Positions 52,000-59,309 of a DNA stretch of 64,000 bases are shown here, piece by piece. A program made the translations under genes and the position numbers. The notes under the pieces are model-generated. The model saw only the letters and a program-made list of their open reading frames with translations, did not search any database and was not told where the DNA came from. This stretch comes from Pseudomonadota bacterium (GTDB lineage Bacteria > Myxococcota_A > Polyangia > GCA-2747355): the NCBI GenBank assembly GCA_016702545.1, contig JADJDT010000006.1:186001-250000 (forward strand), read 5' to 3'. How positions within the stretch are numbered: the first letter of the stretch is position 1; the number at the start of each line of letters is the position of its first letter.

Positions 52000-53145
52000 T
52001 CAGGTTCCGTCAACGAGCACGCTGAGGTCATTGGAACAGGGCGTGCCGTTGGTCGAGCAGACGCGGAGCGACCAACGCGATCCATAGGGCGGCTCGGGGA
52101 ATCTCGTCGAAAAGACAAGACCCGTGACCGGAATCGAGGAGGTGTGGGCGCACCCGCTCGATCCGTATTCCGGAAAGGTGCCCTCGGTAACATCGCAGTT
52201 GTCGCCCCGATACACCGTGCGACAGGGAAGGCCATAGGATTCGGTGCCATAGCGGTTCTGGTCTGATGGATTTCCATACGCGTCTTCACCGTAGACATGG
52301 AATATTGTGCAGGCACCCACACTGGTTCTTCCCGGGCCAGAAAGCGTGAGCCGGACAATCGGCCCGGGCGCAATCGTGACCTTGGCCAAGCCTTGATCGA
52401 ACTTGCCCGCAGTGTCTTCGGCCGTCAGCATGACATCGCCCGGCGTGGTCGAAGACACGTAAACGGTTGTCGATGTTTGCCCTGCCGCAAGCGCTACCTG
52501 GTTGGCCGCCGGCGAGGTGCAGGACCCGGTATGGAAGGCGAGGGGTCCGCTGAGCTTCACCGTCGTCGCAGAAAGCAGCAATTCCGCCTCCCCCTCGCGA
52601 CGGATCTCGACCTCGCCGCAGCGGTCCGCGCGCACCACGTCTTCAGGCGAAATGACGACGAGCTGGCTTCGGGACGCGGTATTAACCTTGATCTCGATGG
52701 TCGCGATGTTGGAACTCTGCGTACCCGCGATGGCGACGAAGGTGAACTGATCCTTCCCCCAGAAGCCATCGACCGGCGCATAGCTGTACTCCCCGGTGCT
52801 GCTGTCCGTGAGGGTCAAGGTTCCGTGGCTAGGGAGGGTCACGACGAGGAAGCGCAACGCCCCGCCCGTGCCGTTGCCAGCACGGAGTTGTCCGCTGCCA
52901 GAAGCATTCCGTTGGACAACGAGTTCAGCGTCCTCCGCGCGGATGCCCGTCGATGCCGCGTCGGGGCCGGAAGAAGCACCGCCATCTGCGCTGGCGCCTC
53001 CGTCTTCGCTGGGTGTGCGCGTTGTCGTCGCATCCCCTGCTAGCGGGGTGGTGCCACTGTCCGAATTCGAGCGGGCGCTGCCTCCAGCGCAATTGGCGAA
53101 CATGACAAGCGCACCGCACGTTGTGATCCAGAGCTGCTTGCGCAT
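52000..53145 (-). CDS. Secreted lipoprotein with Ig-like/cadherin-like domain
   Basis: Surface lipoprotein of 381 residues. Signal with Cys in GALVMFANCAGGS; then a Ser/Asp/Ala-rich linker to about 75; then a Big_9/cadherin-like module (VVTLPSHGTLTLTDSSTGEY, DGFWGKDQFTFVAIAGTQSS), and a C-terminal Cys-rich beta domain (CTIFHVYGEDAYGNPSD, CRTVYRGDNCDVTEG, RVCSTNGTPCSNDL). ATG at 53145 follows AGGAGAC; an upstream reading has no site. Codon usage is less GC-biased than in the core genes, which suggests later arrival. Function unknown. Confidence 0.7.
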   Translation of the reverse strand: MRKQLWITTCGALVMFANCAGGSARSNSDSGTTPLAGDATTTRTPSEDGGASADGGASSGPDAASTGIRAEDAELVVQRNASGSGQLRAGNGTGGALRFLVVTLPSHGTLTLTDSSTGEYSYAPVDGFWGKDQFTFVAIAGTQSSNIATIEIKVNTASRSQLVVISPEDVVRADRCGEVEIRREGEAELLLSATTVKLSGPLAFHTGSCTSPAANQVALAAGQTSTTVYVSSTTPGDVMLTAEDTAGKFDQGLAKVTIAPGPIVRLTLSGPGRTSVGACTIFHVYGEDAYGNPSDQNRYGTESYGLPCRTVYRGDNCDVTEGTFPEYGSSGCAHTSSIPVTGLVFSTRFPEPPYGSRWSLRVCSTNGTPCSNDLSVLVDGT

Positions 53146-53723
53146 GTTGTCTCCTGAAGTGCAAGAAAGATTGCTGTTATCTGGCTTGGAGCAAGGCAAG
53201 CCGCATGCTGTCGCATGATGCCCCAACACAACCCCCAGCGTCGAAAGGCAGGCGAGACCACAAGCAACGCAATGCGTAGGAATTCCCAAGCTGACTTGCG
53301 CGACTAGGGGAAGTATGGCGGGGCGGGGTTACGGGGGCAAGGCCTGACCTGCCTGGATTCTTCGGACCACGGATTAGGTAAGAACAGCCCCTCCGGGTTG
53401 ATGGGCTGACCGCCCGGGGACCCCACCGGGGATGGTATCGGGCCTGGCGCCGCGATCCCCCGGGGACCCCACCGGCCCGGGGACCCCACCGGGGATGGTA
53501 TCGGGCCTGGCGCCGCGATCTCCCTGCCGGGGATGCAGCCGGGCGCGGGTGGCGACCCGAAACGGCGCGTGCGCGATGGTCGCGGCCGAGCGTGGGGCGG
53601 CGCTGACGGCCGGCCGACAGTCCCGGCGCCGGGGCTCCGGACGAGGGGTTGTGAGGGCACCGCAAAGCGCTGAGATTTTGAGGCGCGGGGTTCGGCACGA
53701 CAGATGCTGTTGGCCAGTGCGCG
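53146..53723. other. Long non-coding stretch upstream of the transposase
   Basis: The 578-bp gap between the divergent lipoprotein and transposase genes holds a 45-bp direct repeat with 63-bp period (53413-53520). I find no gene with a ribosome binding site. It may contain the structured repeats acted on by the transposase. Confidence 0.55.
53413..53520. repeat. 45-bp direct repeat, period 63 bp
   Basis: The unit starts CCCGGGGACCCCACCGGGGA and ends GCGCCGCGATC. It occurs at 53413-53457 and 53476-53520 without visible mismatches, with an 18-bp partial unit (CCCCGGGGACCCCACCGG) between. GGGGACCCC is itself palindromic. It lies about 200 bases before the transposase gene. Confidence 0.85.
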
Positions 53724-54623
53724 ATGAGCCTGCCGCGACCCGTGTTGCCCGGAGAGACGGTGCTGATGACGCGGCGCTGCACGCAGCGGCAGTTGCTGCT
53801 GCGGCCGAGCCCGCGCGTGAACCAGGTCCTGCGCTTCTGCCTCGCCGCGGCGGCTGAGCGCTACGGGGTGGAGGTTCACGCGTTCTGTTTCCTGTCGAAT
53901 CACTGCCACGTCGTGCTGACCGACGTGCGCGGCAACCGGCCGGCGTTCTACCGCTGGTTCTTCGAGTTCACCGCGAAGTGCCTCAACGCGCTGTACGGGC
54001 GCTGGGAGAACCTCTGGGCCACCGAGGCGCCCTCGGACGTCAAGCTGCCCGATGGCGAGGCGCAGCTCGCCAAGCTGGTCTACACCCTCACCAACCCGGT
54101 CACCGCGGGGCTGGTGGCGCGCAGCCGGATGTGGCCCGGCGTGCATAGCTGCGCGCTCGACCCTGGCCAGCCGTTGCGCGTCGAGCGACCGGTGGGGTTC
54201 TTTCGCGCGGAGGGCCCCGTGCCCCCGTCCGCCACGCTCGAACTCAAGCCCTTGCCCGCGTGGGCGCACCTGCCGCGCGAGGACTACCGCGCGCTGTTGA
54301 ACGGCGCCATCGTCGAACGCGAGGCCGCGCTGGCCACCGAGCGGGCCGCAGCCGGACGCGCGGTGCTCGGCCCGCGTCGCGTGCTGGCCCAGTCACCCTT
54401 CGACACGCCGGCCACCCACGCCCCCCGGCGCCAGCTCAGCCCGCGCGTCGCCAGCACCAACAAGTGGGCGCGCATCGAGGCGCTGCAGCGCCTGAAGGCC
54501 TTCCTCGAGCACTACCGCCGCGCCTTGGCCGCCTTCCGCTCCGGCGTACGAGACGTGGTCTTCCCGCCCGGGACCTACGCGATCCGGCTCCATGCCGGCG
54601 TCTGCTGCGCAGCGCCTAGCTGA
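53724..54623 (+). CDS. REP-associated tyrosine transposase (Y1/HUH family)
   Basis: Stand-alone IS200-like (RAYT) transposase of 299 residues. The Y1 domain occupies residues 10-150: VLMTRRCTQRQLLLRP, the HUH-type motif in FCFLSNHCHVVLTD (His-Cys-His), and the helix with the catalytic Tyr in QLAKLVYTLTNPVTAGLV. The C-terminal half is a basic helical region (AQSPFDTPATHAPRRQLSPR, VASTNKWARIEALQRLK). RAYTs handle single-stranded palindromic REP sequences rather than flanking a classical IS; several palindromes of that kind lie within a few kilobases. ATG at 53724. No terminal inverted repeats were found. Confidence 0.85.
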   Translation: MSLPRPVLPGETVLMTRRCTQRQLLLRPSPRVNQVLRFCLAAAAERYGVEVHAFCFLSNHCHVVLTDVRGNRPAFYRWFFEFTAKCLNALYGRWENLWATEAPSDVKLPDGEAQLAKLVYTLTNPVTAGLVARSRMWPGVHSCALDPGQPLRVERPVGFFRAEGPVPPSATLELKPLPAWAHLPREDYRALLNGAIVEREAALATERAAAGRAVLGPRRVLAQSPFDTPATHAPRRQLSPRVASTNKWARIEALQRLKAFLEHYRRALAAFRSGVRDVVFPPGTYAIRLHAGVCCAAPS

Positions 54624-54944
54624 CGCCGCTCCACGCTCGCCCCTCCACCCCTCACGCCACACCACGCTGCTTCGCCCCCGGTGCTGCGTCCAGCGCGCGA
54701 TAGGCCGTGGCTCAGCGCCCCCGTAGATGGCTCAGCAGCGGCGCATAAGTCGCCCATCACGAGCATCGGTGCCACCGTGCTCCCGCCAGATGCATCCCGC
54801 TGGCGAAAAACCTTCTAGCGGAGCCGGAGACCGTCTCCCGTTCGGGTTCCGGGGGCTCAACCATCCCCGGTTCGGGCTCCTGTGCAACCATCCCCGGTTC
54901 GGGCTCCTGTGGTTCGGGCTCCTGTGGAGTCGCTTGTCTTGGGT
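54624..54944. other. Intergenic region downstream of the transposase
   Basis: The 321-bp gap contains a 27-bp direct repeat at 54858-54927, near the end of the next gene. No gene is seen. Confidence 0.5.
54858..54927. repeat. 27-bp tandem repeat with a partial third copy
   Basis: CAACCATCCCCGGTTCGGGC (27-bp unit) occurs at 54858-54884 and 54885-54911, followed by the last 15 bases of the unit once more (54912-54927). The array lies 18-87 bases beyond the stop codon of the minus-strand lipoprotein gene. Confidence 0.9.
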
Positions 54945-55571
54945 CTAGGGCGAGTCCGCCCGTACGCTGAGGTATTTAATCAGGTCGCCGCGGTAGCCTT
55001 CGTACTCGGTTGCGATGCGCTTCAACCACTTCTTGCGCTTATGGTTGGGATCGAAGCGCGCGGTAGCCGTCGCCATGGCAGCCACCATGCGGGTCGCCTG
55101 CGCCTGAAGGAGCACAAAACGAACGTCGAATCCGCCGCTGCGGCTGAGCATCTCCGACTTGCCGAATTGCTTGGCGACGGCGGTGATCGCGTCACCGATG
55201 GCGCTGGCCTGCGTCGGCTTGTCCGATACATCCGGGGCGAGGTGACGCAGCTTCGAGAGCTCGGCGGCGCGCCGCTTCGACGCCTCGCTCAATGTCTGCA
55301 TCATCTTGGCAATGGCGTCGTTCGGAGCATTGAGCGTCAGCGTCTTGAAGAGATCAAGAGTCCCCAAGCGCGACTCATCTGACAGGGTGTCAGCCAGCAG
55401 GGCATAGCCGATGAGCAGGTCCTCGCGTGCAGGTGCGGTGGACTTGGTTCTGGCTTCTTCAGCATGCTGCCGGTCGCAACCGACCAGCGCCAGCAGCGCG
55501 GCACCGATGTGCAGGCCGAGCGTCCTCGCGGAAAGCCAGGATTTGCCCGCAGGCGTTTCGGTCTTCGACAT
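54945..55571 (-). CDS. Helical lipoprotein of unknown function
   Basis: A 208-residue lipoprotein: signal LGLHIGAALLALVGCDRQ with lipobox LVGC, then an almost wholly helical domain (LADTLSDESRLGTLDLFKTL, AIAKMMQTLSEASKRRAAEL, FDVRFVLLQAQATRMVAAMA) and a basic C-terminus (HKRKKWLKRIATEYEGYRGD). No family is recognised. ATG 55571 is preferred over GTG 55580 because GGTGGAACG precedes it. GC content is visibly lower than in core genes. It is downstream of the nucleotidyltransferase module on the same strand only by position, 230 bp away. Confidence 0.65.
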   Translation of the reverse strand: MSKTETPAGKSWLSARTLGLHIGAALLALVGCDRQHAEEARTKSTAPAREDLLIGYALLADTLSDESRLGTLDLFKTLTLNAPNDAIAKMMQTLSEASKRRAAELSKLRHLAPDVSDKPTQASAIGDAITAVAKQFGKSEMLSRSGGFDVRFVLLQAQATRMVAAMATATARFDPNHKRKKWLKRIATEYEGYRGDLIKYLSVRADSP

Positions 55572-55732
55572 TCGTTCCACCTACTCCACGTTCTAGCTGT
55601 CGGTTCTCACGACTAGGGGACCCCGGTTTCCCACGAGCATTCCCCCCCCTGGGTCCCCTGCCCAGGAGGAGCCGAAACCATGCCGAACACGAGGCGGCGA
55701 AGCCATGCCGAGCCCCGGGCTGGGTGCCAGGC

Positions 55733-55745
55733 ACCGGCTGGCACG
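55733..55745. repeat. REP-like palindrome GGTGCC-A-GGCACC
   Basis: Perfect inverted repeat of six bases per arm, matching the palindrome at 50226-50240 except for the centre base. Both flank the transposase gene at 2-3.5 kb. Confidence 0.5.
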
Positions 55746-55802
55746 CGGGCCCCGCTGGCCTGGCCGAAGCGGTCGCGCTTCGCGCTGCGGGTCGGTCCGC
55801 CG

Positions 55803-56351
55803 CTACTGCACCTGCTCCCACTCGCGCTGCAGCCCGAGCTCGGCGAGCCAGTGCTCGAGGTAGCTCGCATCGATGGGTGTTTCGGCGAGGATGCCGCGGA
55901 TGTCGCCCAGGTGCTTCTGCGAGCCACCCTGGCGGAAGTAGTCCAGCTTCTTCAGAATCACGTCCTCGGGGCTCGCGACGAAGACGTCGTGGGCCTCCCA
56001 GAAGGGCGCTCGGCTGCGTCGCGAGAACTCTGTTCTGGCGTGCGGGGTGTCCTTCCTGACGATCAGGTCGATTTTTAGGCCGGTCTCGTGGTGGATCAGG
56101 TTGAACTGCCCCCGGTGGACCACCTCGGCGCGGATGACCTCGCTGGGCGGGCAGTAGAACTCGGTTTCGGGAAAGAGCGCCGGAAGGTGCTTGGCGTGGC
56201 CCGGGGCGAGCTCGAGCACCAGATCCAGATCGTGGGTCATCCGCGGCTCGCCGTAGATCATGGCGGCCACGGAACCGACGACCATGTAGGGGATGCCTCC
56301 GCGCTCGAGCCGCTCGATGACCGAGCAGAAGGTCTCCAGCAGGCCCTGCAT
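55803..56351 (-). CDS. Nucleotidyltransferase of a two-gene module
   Basis: Intact 182-residue protein. ERLERGGIPYMVVGSVAAMI, then YGEPRMTHDLDLVLEL gives the Gly-Ser motif and the Asp-x-Asp metal pair of a pol-beta-type nucleotidyltransferase; the third Asp is in GLKIDLIVRK. The C-terminal part has EDVILKKLDYFRQGGSQKHLG, as in the AbiEii/DUF6036-like proteins that often act as toxins or stress enzymes. It directly overlaps the upstream 88-residue gene by one base. A deleted copy lies at 46989 and a fragment at 51753. Start is the ATG at 56351. Confidence 0.85.
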   Translation of the reverse strand: MQGLLETFCSVIERLERGGIPYMVVGSVAAMIYGEPRMTHDLDLVLELAPGHAKHLPALFPETEFYCPPSEVIRAEVVHRGQFNLIHHETGLKIDLIVRKDTPHARTEFSRRSRAPFWEAHDVFVASPEDVILKKLDYFRQGGSQKHLGDIRGILAETPIDASYLEHWLAELGLQREWEQVQ

Positions 56352-56617
56352 CAGCGGGTGCAGCCGCGCTCGATCAAGGCATAGGCGCGGTGGTTGAGCT
56401 CGCGCTCACTCAGCGTCGGGTGGCGCTGGCGGAGTTGGAGCCGCTTGGTCTCGTAGGCGAAGCGAAAGAGCTCGGCCGCAAGGCGAAGCTTCTTCTGCAC
56501 CCGATCTCGGTCGAGCGGGGGGACCACGCGCTGCTCGTTGTTGGGCGAGCCGACCATCGGTCGAGCCTGCGGTGCGGCGGGCGGGGGTGTCAACTCCGCT
56601 TCTTGTGCGTTGGGCAT
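56351..56617 (-). CDS. Small helical partner of the nucleotidyltransferase
   Basis: An 88-residue protein. After a Pro/Ala-rich N-terminus, residues 40-88 read VQKKLRLAAELFRFAYETKR, LQLRQRHPTLSERELNHRAY, ALIERG. The Leu-Arg-x-Arg-His-Pro and Ser-Glu-x-Glu-Leu segments form the recognisable core; similar proteins are often encoded before nucleotidyltransferases in deltaproteobacteria. It may be the antitoxin or a specificity subunit. ATG at 56617. Its stop overlaps the start of the nucleotidyltransferase (ATGA-type by one base), so the two are coupled. Confidence 0.65.
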   Translation of the reverse strand: MPNAQEAELTPPPAAPQARPMVGSPNNEQRVVPPLDRDRVQKKLRLAAELFRFAYETKRLQLRQRHPTLSERELNHRAYALIERGCTR

Positions 56618-56712
56618 GATGCTGCGCGGCGTAGGCGTTCACGGCCCTCAATGCGCTGCTATCACTGACGGAGTCTAGATCCACTGCACGCGAGCGCGAC
56701 CAAGCGCTCGCG

Positions 56713-56800
56713 CGGCGCACTACTTGTTGTGCGCCGGACTTGGGGGTGGGGCCCCGAAAAGTCGCGCCTTTTCGGGGCGGGGGTATGGGACATACCCCCG
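56713..56800. repeat. Three consecutive perfect hairpins
   Basis: CGGCGCAC/GTGCGCCG (8-bp stem, 8-base loop) at 56713-56736; CCCCGAAAAG/CTTTTCGGGG (10-bp stem, 6-base loop) at 56752-56777; CGGGGGTATG/CATACCCCCG (10-bp stem, 3-base loop) at 56778-56800. The last two abut. They lie between the divergent nucleotidyltransferase module and the DUF4398 gene, at the right border of the accessory island. Confidence 0.85.
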
Positions 56801-56862
56801 TGAGTGTTTGTTGCGCGGCAGTTCTTGACGCCGGGTGGGCGTGGTTGCTAGCGTCGCCGGCG

Positions 56863-57348
56863 ATGCTCCCTACCCTCCACTCGTGCGCTTCCGCGATTTC
56901 GCAGGGTGGTGCGCCGCGGCGCGCGGCCGTGGGGCTCGCGGTGCTGCTCTGCGTCGGGTCGCTGGGCTGTGGCCCCGTGGGCTATCTGCAGACGGTGACC
57001 TTCGACGCTCGAGAGCTGGTGCGGGAGGCGGAGGACGTGCGGGCGCCCGAGCTGGCGCCCTACGAGTACCACGCGGCGTGGGAGTACCTGAGGATGGCCC
57101 GCGAGTTCGGGGCGCGGGCCGACTTCGAGCTGGCGATCGATTACGGCAAGCGCTCGGCGCGGCTGGCGCGCGACGGCCGGCGACGCGCCGAGAGGGTGGC
57201 CCGTGAGCGGCGCGACGCGGCGGCGCGGCGCAAGGCCGAGAGCAAAGGCAAGTCTGCGCCGCAACCCGGTGACGCTCCCGACGATGCTCCCGGCGATGCT
57301 CCCGGCGGTGCTCCCGGCGACGCTCCCGACGATCCTCCCCTGCGCTGA
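56863..57348 (+). CDS. DUF4398-domain lipoprotein
   Basis: Envelope lipoprotein of 161 residues. Signal (RRAAVGLAVLLCVGSLGC), then the DUF4398 helical pair: ARELVREAEDVRAPELAPYE, YHAAWEYLRMAREFGARADF ELAIDYGKRSARLARDGRRR. The C-terminal tail is a 12-bp-repeat-encoded run of Asp-Ala-Pro-Gly units (residues about 138-160). DUF4398 proteins often accompany OmpA-type proteins; the next gene has the same helical module. ATG 56863 is the first start after the non-coding hairpins. Twelve bases separate it from the OmpA gene. Confidence 0.8.
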   Translation: MLPTLHSCASAISQGGAPRRAAVGLAVLLCVGSLGCGPVGYLQTVTFDARELVREAEDVRAPELAPYEYHAAWEYLRMAREFGARADFELAIDYGKRSARLARDGRRRAERVARERRDAAARRKAESKGKSAPQPGDAPDDAPGDAPGGAPGDAPDDPPLR

Positions 57349-57360
57349 AGGAAGCCGACC

Positions 57361-58428
57361 TTGCAACGTCCCCTTGGCCTCTGGATCGTGTCTGCGCTGG
57401 CCCTCGCGGGCTCCGCCTGCGTCGGTCAACAGCTCCGTCCTGAGGCCGATCAGGTCCAGGCCCTGATTCAGCGCGCGCGCCGCAACGGCGCCTATAAGTG
57501 CGCGCCGCGCTATCTGGCCCTGGCCGAGGTCAACCTCGCACGCACGCGGGACGAGCTGGACCTCGGCAACTATGTGCCGGCGAAGGACCACCTGGCGGTC
57601 GCGCGAGAAAACGCGCAGCTCGCCTTCGACAACGCGCCGCCCGATCAGTGCAGCCGCCCGCCGGACAGCGATGGCGACGGCATCATCGACCGCGACGATC
57701 AGTGTCCGCAGGTGCCCGAGGACAAGGACGGCTTCCGCGACGACGATGGCTGTCCCGAGGCGGACAACGACGGTGACGGGATCCGCGACGCGGACGATCT
57801 GTGCCCGAACCACCCCGAGGACATCGACGCCTTCGTCGACGATGATGGCTGCCCCGACCTGGACAACGACAACGATGGTGTGCCCGATGCGCTCGATAGC
57901 TGCCCGGCGCGCCCCGAGGATCACGACGGCTTCGAGGACGAGGACGGCTGTCCCGACGAGGACAACGACAAGGACAACATCCCCGACCTGCGCGACCGCT
58001 GCCCGGATCAGGCGGAGGACTACGACGGCGAGCAGGACGACGACGGCTGCCCGGATCGCTACCGCTTCGTCGCCGTGACGCAGACGAAGATCGAGCTCAA
58101 GCAGAAGATCCACTTTGCCACGGCCAAGACCCGCATCCTGCCGATCTCGTTCCCGCTGCTCAACGAGGTGGCGCGCGTGCTGCACGACTACTCGCGGATG
58201 TGGGTCCGCATCGAAGGGCACACCGACAGCCGGGGCGGCACCGAATACAATCGCCGACTGTCCGAGGGGCGCGCGAACGCGGTGCGAGCCTATCTGATCG
58301 AGCACGGCATCGCTGCCGAGCGCCTGGAGGCGATCGGCTACGGTGAGGATCGCCCGATCGCCGACAACCGCACGCACGCGGGTCGCGCAGCCAACCGCCG
58401 TGACGAGTTCTTCATCACGCGGCGCTAG
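57361..58428 (+). CDS. OmpA-family protein with DUF4398 helices and thrombospondin type 3 repeats
   Basis: Outer-membrane-associated protein of 355 residues. Signal with Cys in LALAGSACVGQ; a helical DUF4398-like domain (RYLALAEVNLARTRDELDLG); about five calcium-binding thrombospondin type 3 repeats of the type DSDGDGIIDRDDQCPQVPED; and a C-terminal OmpA domain with IHFATAKTRIL, IEGHTDSRGGTEYNRRLSE GRA and GYGEDRPIADN that binds peptidoglycan. The start is TTG at 57361 with GGAAG upstream. It is co-transcribed with the DUF4398 lipoprotein. Confidence 0.92.
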   Translation: MQRPLGLWIVSALALAGSACVGQQLRPEADQVQALIQRARRNGAYKCAPRYLALAEVNLARTRDELDLGNYVPAKDHLAVARENAQLAFDNAPPDQCSRPPDSDGDGIIDRDDQCPQVPEDKDGFRDDDGCPEADNDGDGIRDADDLCPNHPEDIDAFVDDDGCPDLDNDNDGVPDALDSCPARPEDHDGFEDEDGCPDEDNDKDNIPDLRDRCPDQAEDYDGEQDDDGCPDRYRFVAVTQTKIELKQKIHFATAKTRILPISFPLLNEVARVLHDYSRMWVRIEGHTDSRGGTEYNRRLSEGRANAVRAYLIEHGIAAERLEAIGYGEDRPIADNRTHAGRAANRRDEFFITRR

Positions 58429-58444
58429 GGGCGGTGCGGGCGGG

Positions 58445-59302
58445 ATGCCATCAAGCCAGGTTTGGGGCTGCGGTGTCGCCCGCGGCGCGCGCTTCGGGGC
58501 GAACGCGGTCGCGCGGCCGTGGTCGCGGTCGCGCCCGGCAGCGACCTGGTGCTGGCGCTCGACGATCTGCGGGCTGCTGTGCGCGGGCGGGTGCATCGTC
58601 GGGCGGCCCGACCCGGGCGGGCCGGGCGGCGATGGTGGTGGCCGCTTCGACGGCGCGACGAGGCGCTGCGCTGCGGCGACGCCCGACGCGTGCGGGCTCC
58701 CCACGCTCTATTGCGCGGGGACGCTCTGCGCGGCCTGCGCGGCGGGTACCTTCAACTGCGATGGGATCGGCGGCTGTGAGAGCGCCACGAGCTGCGAGGG
58801 CGTGCCCTGCGATCTGATCTTCGCGTGCGCGCAGCCGGCGCAGTTCTGTAATCCCTCGACGGGGCGCTGCCAGCGCTGCGTGGCCGGGTGGCTGAACTGC
58901 GATGGCCGCGATGACAATGCTTGCGAGCGAGCGGGCAACGGCTGTGCGCTGGGAGCGGCGGACCTCGGCGTGCTGCCCTCGCGCGATGCGGGAGCGCTGG
59001 GGCGACCCTGTGACCCCGGCCAGCCCGACGGCTGCGGGGCCGCAGGGCTCTACTGCAGCCCGAGCTTTCGCGAGTGCCGAGTCTGCGATCCTGGGACCTA
59101 CAACTGCAACCGGGCGAGCGCGGAGGGCAACGACGATGGCTGCGAGACCCGGGTCGCGTGCTGCAACCCGAGCGCGCGCCAGAGCTGCCTCGACACGCGG
59201 AGCTTCTGCAGCGCAGGGACGCGCGCCTGCACGCCCTGCGCGGACGGTTGGTACAACTGCGACGGCGTAGGCGAGTGCGAGAGCTTGAGGCTCTGCTTCT
59301 GA
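58445..59302 (+). CDS. Cys-rich secreted lipoprotein
   Basis: Protein of 285 residues with about 30 Cys. After a membrane-like segment (ICGLLCAGGCIVG) come five to six repeats of the kind CxxCxxGxxNCDGxGxCES (AACAAGTFNCDGIGGCES, RCVAGWLNCDGRDDNACE, VCDPGTYNCNRASAEGNDDG, PCADGWYNCDGVGECES). Such modules resemble those in myxobacterial surface proteins of unknown role. The ATG at 58445 has GGGCGGG upstream. It converges with pilS and lies 17 bp after the OmpA gene. Confidence 0.72.
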   Translation: MPSSQVWGCGVARGARFGANAVARPWSRSRPAATWCWRSTICGLLCAGGCIVGRPDPGGPGGDGGGRFDGATRRCAAATPDACGLPTLYCAGTLCAACAAGTFNCDGIGGCESATSCEGVPCDLIFACAQPAQFCNPSTGRCQRCVAGWLNCDGRDDNACERAGNGCALGAADLGVLPSRDAGALGRPCDPGQPDGCGAAGLYCSPSFRECRVCDPGTYNCNRASAEGNDDGCETRVACCNPSARQSCLDTRSFCSAGTRACTPCADGWYNCDGVGECESLRLCF

Positions 59303-59309
59303 CGGAGGG

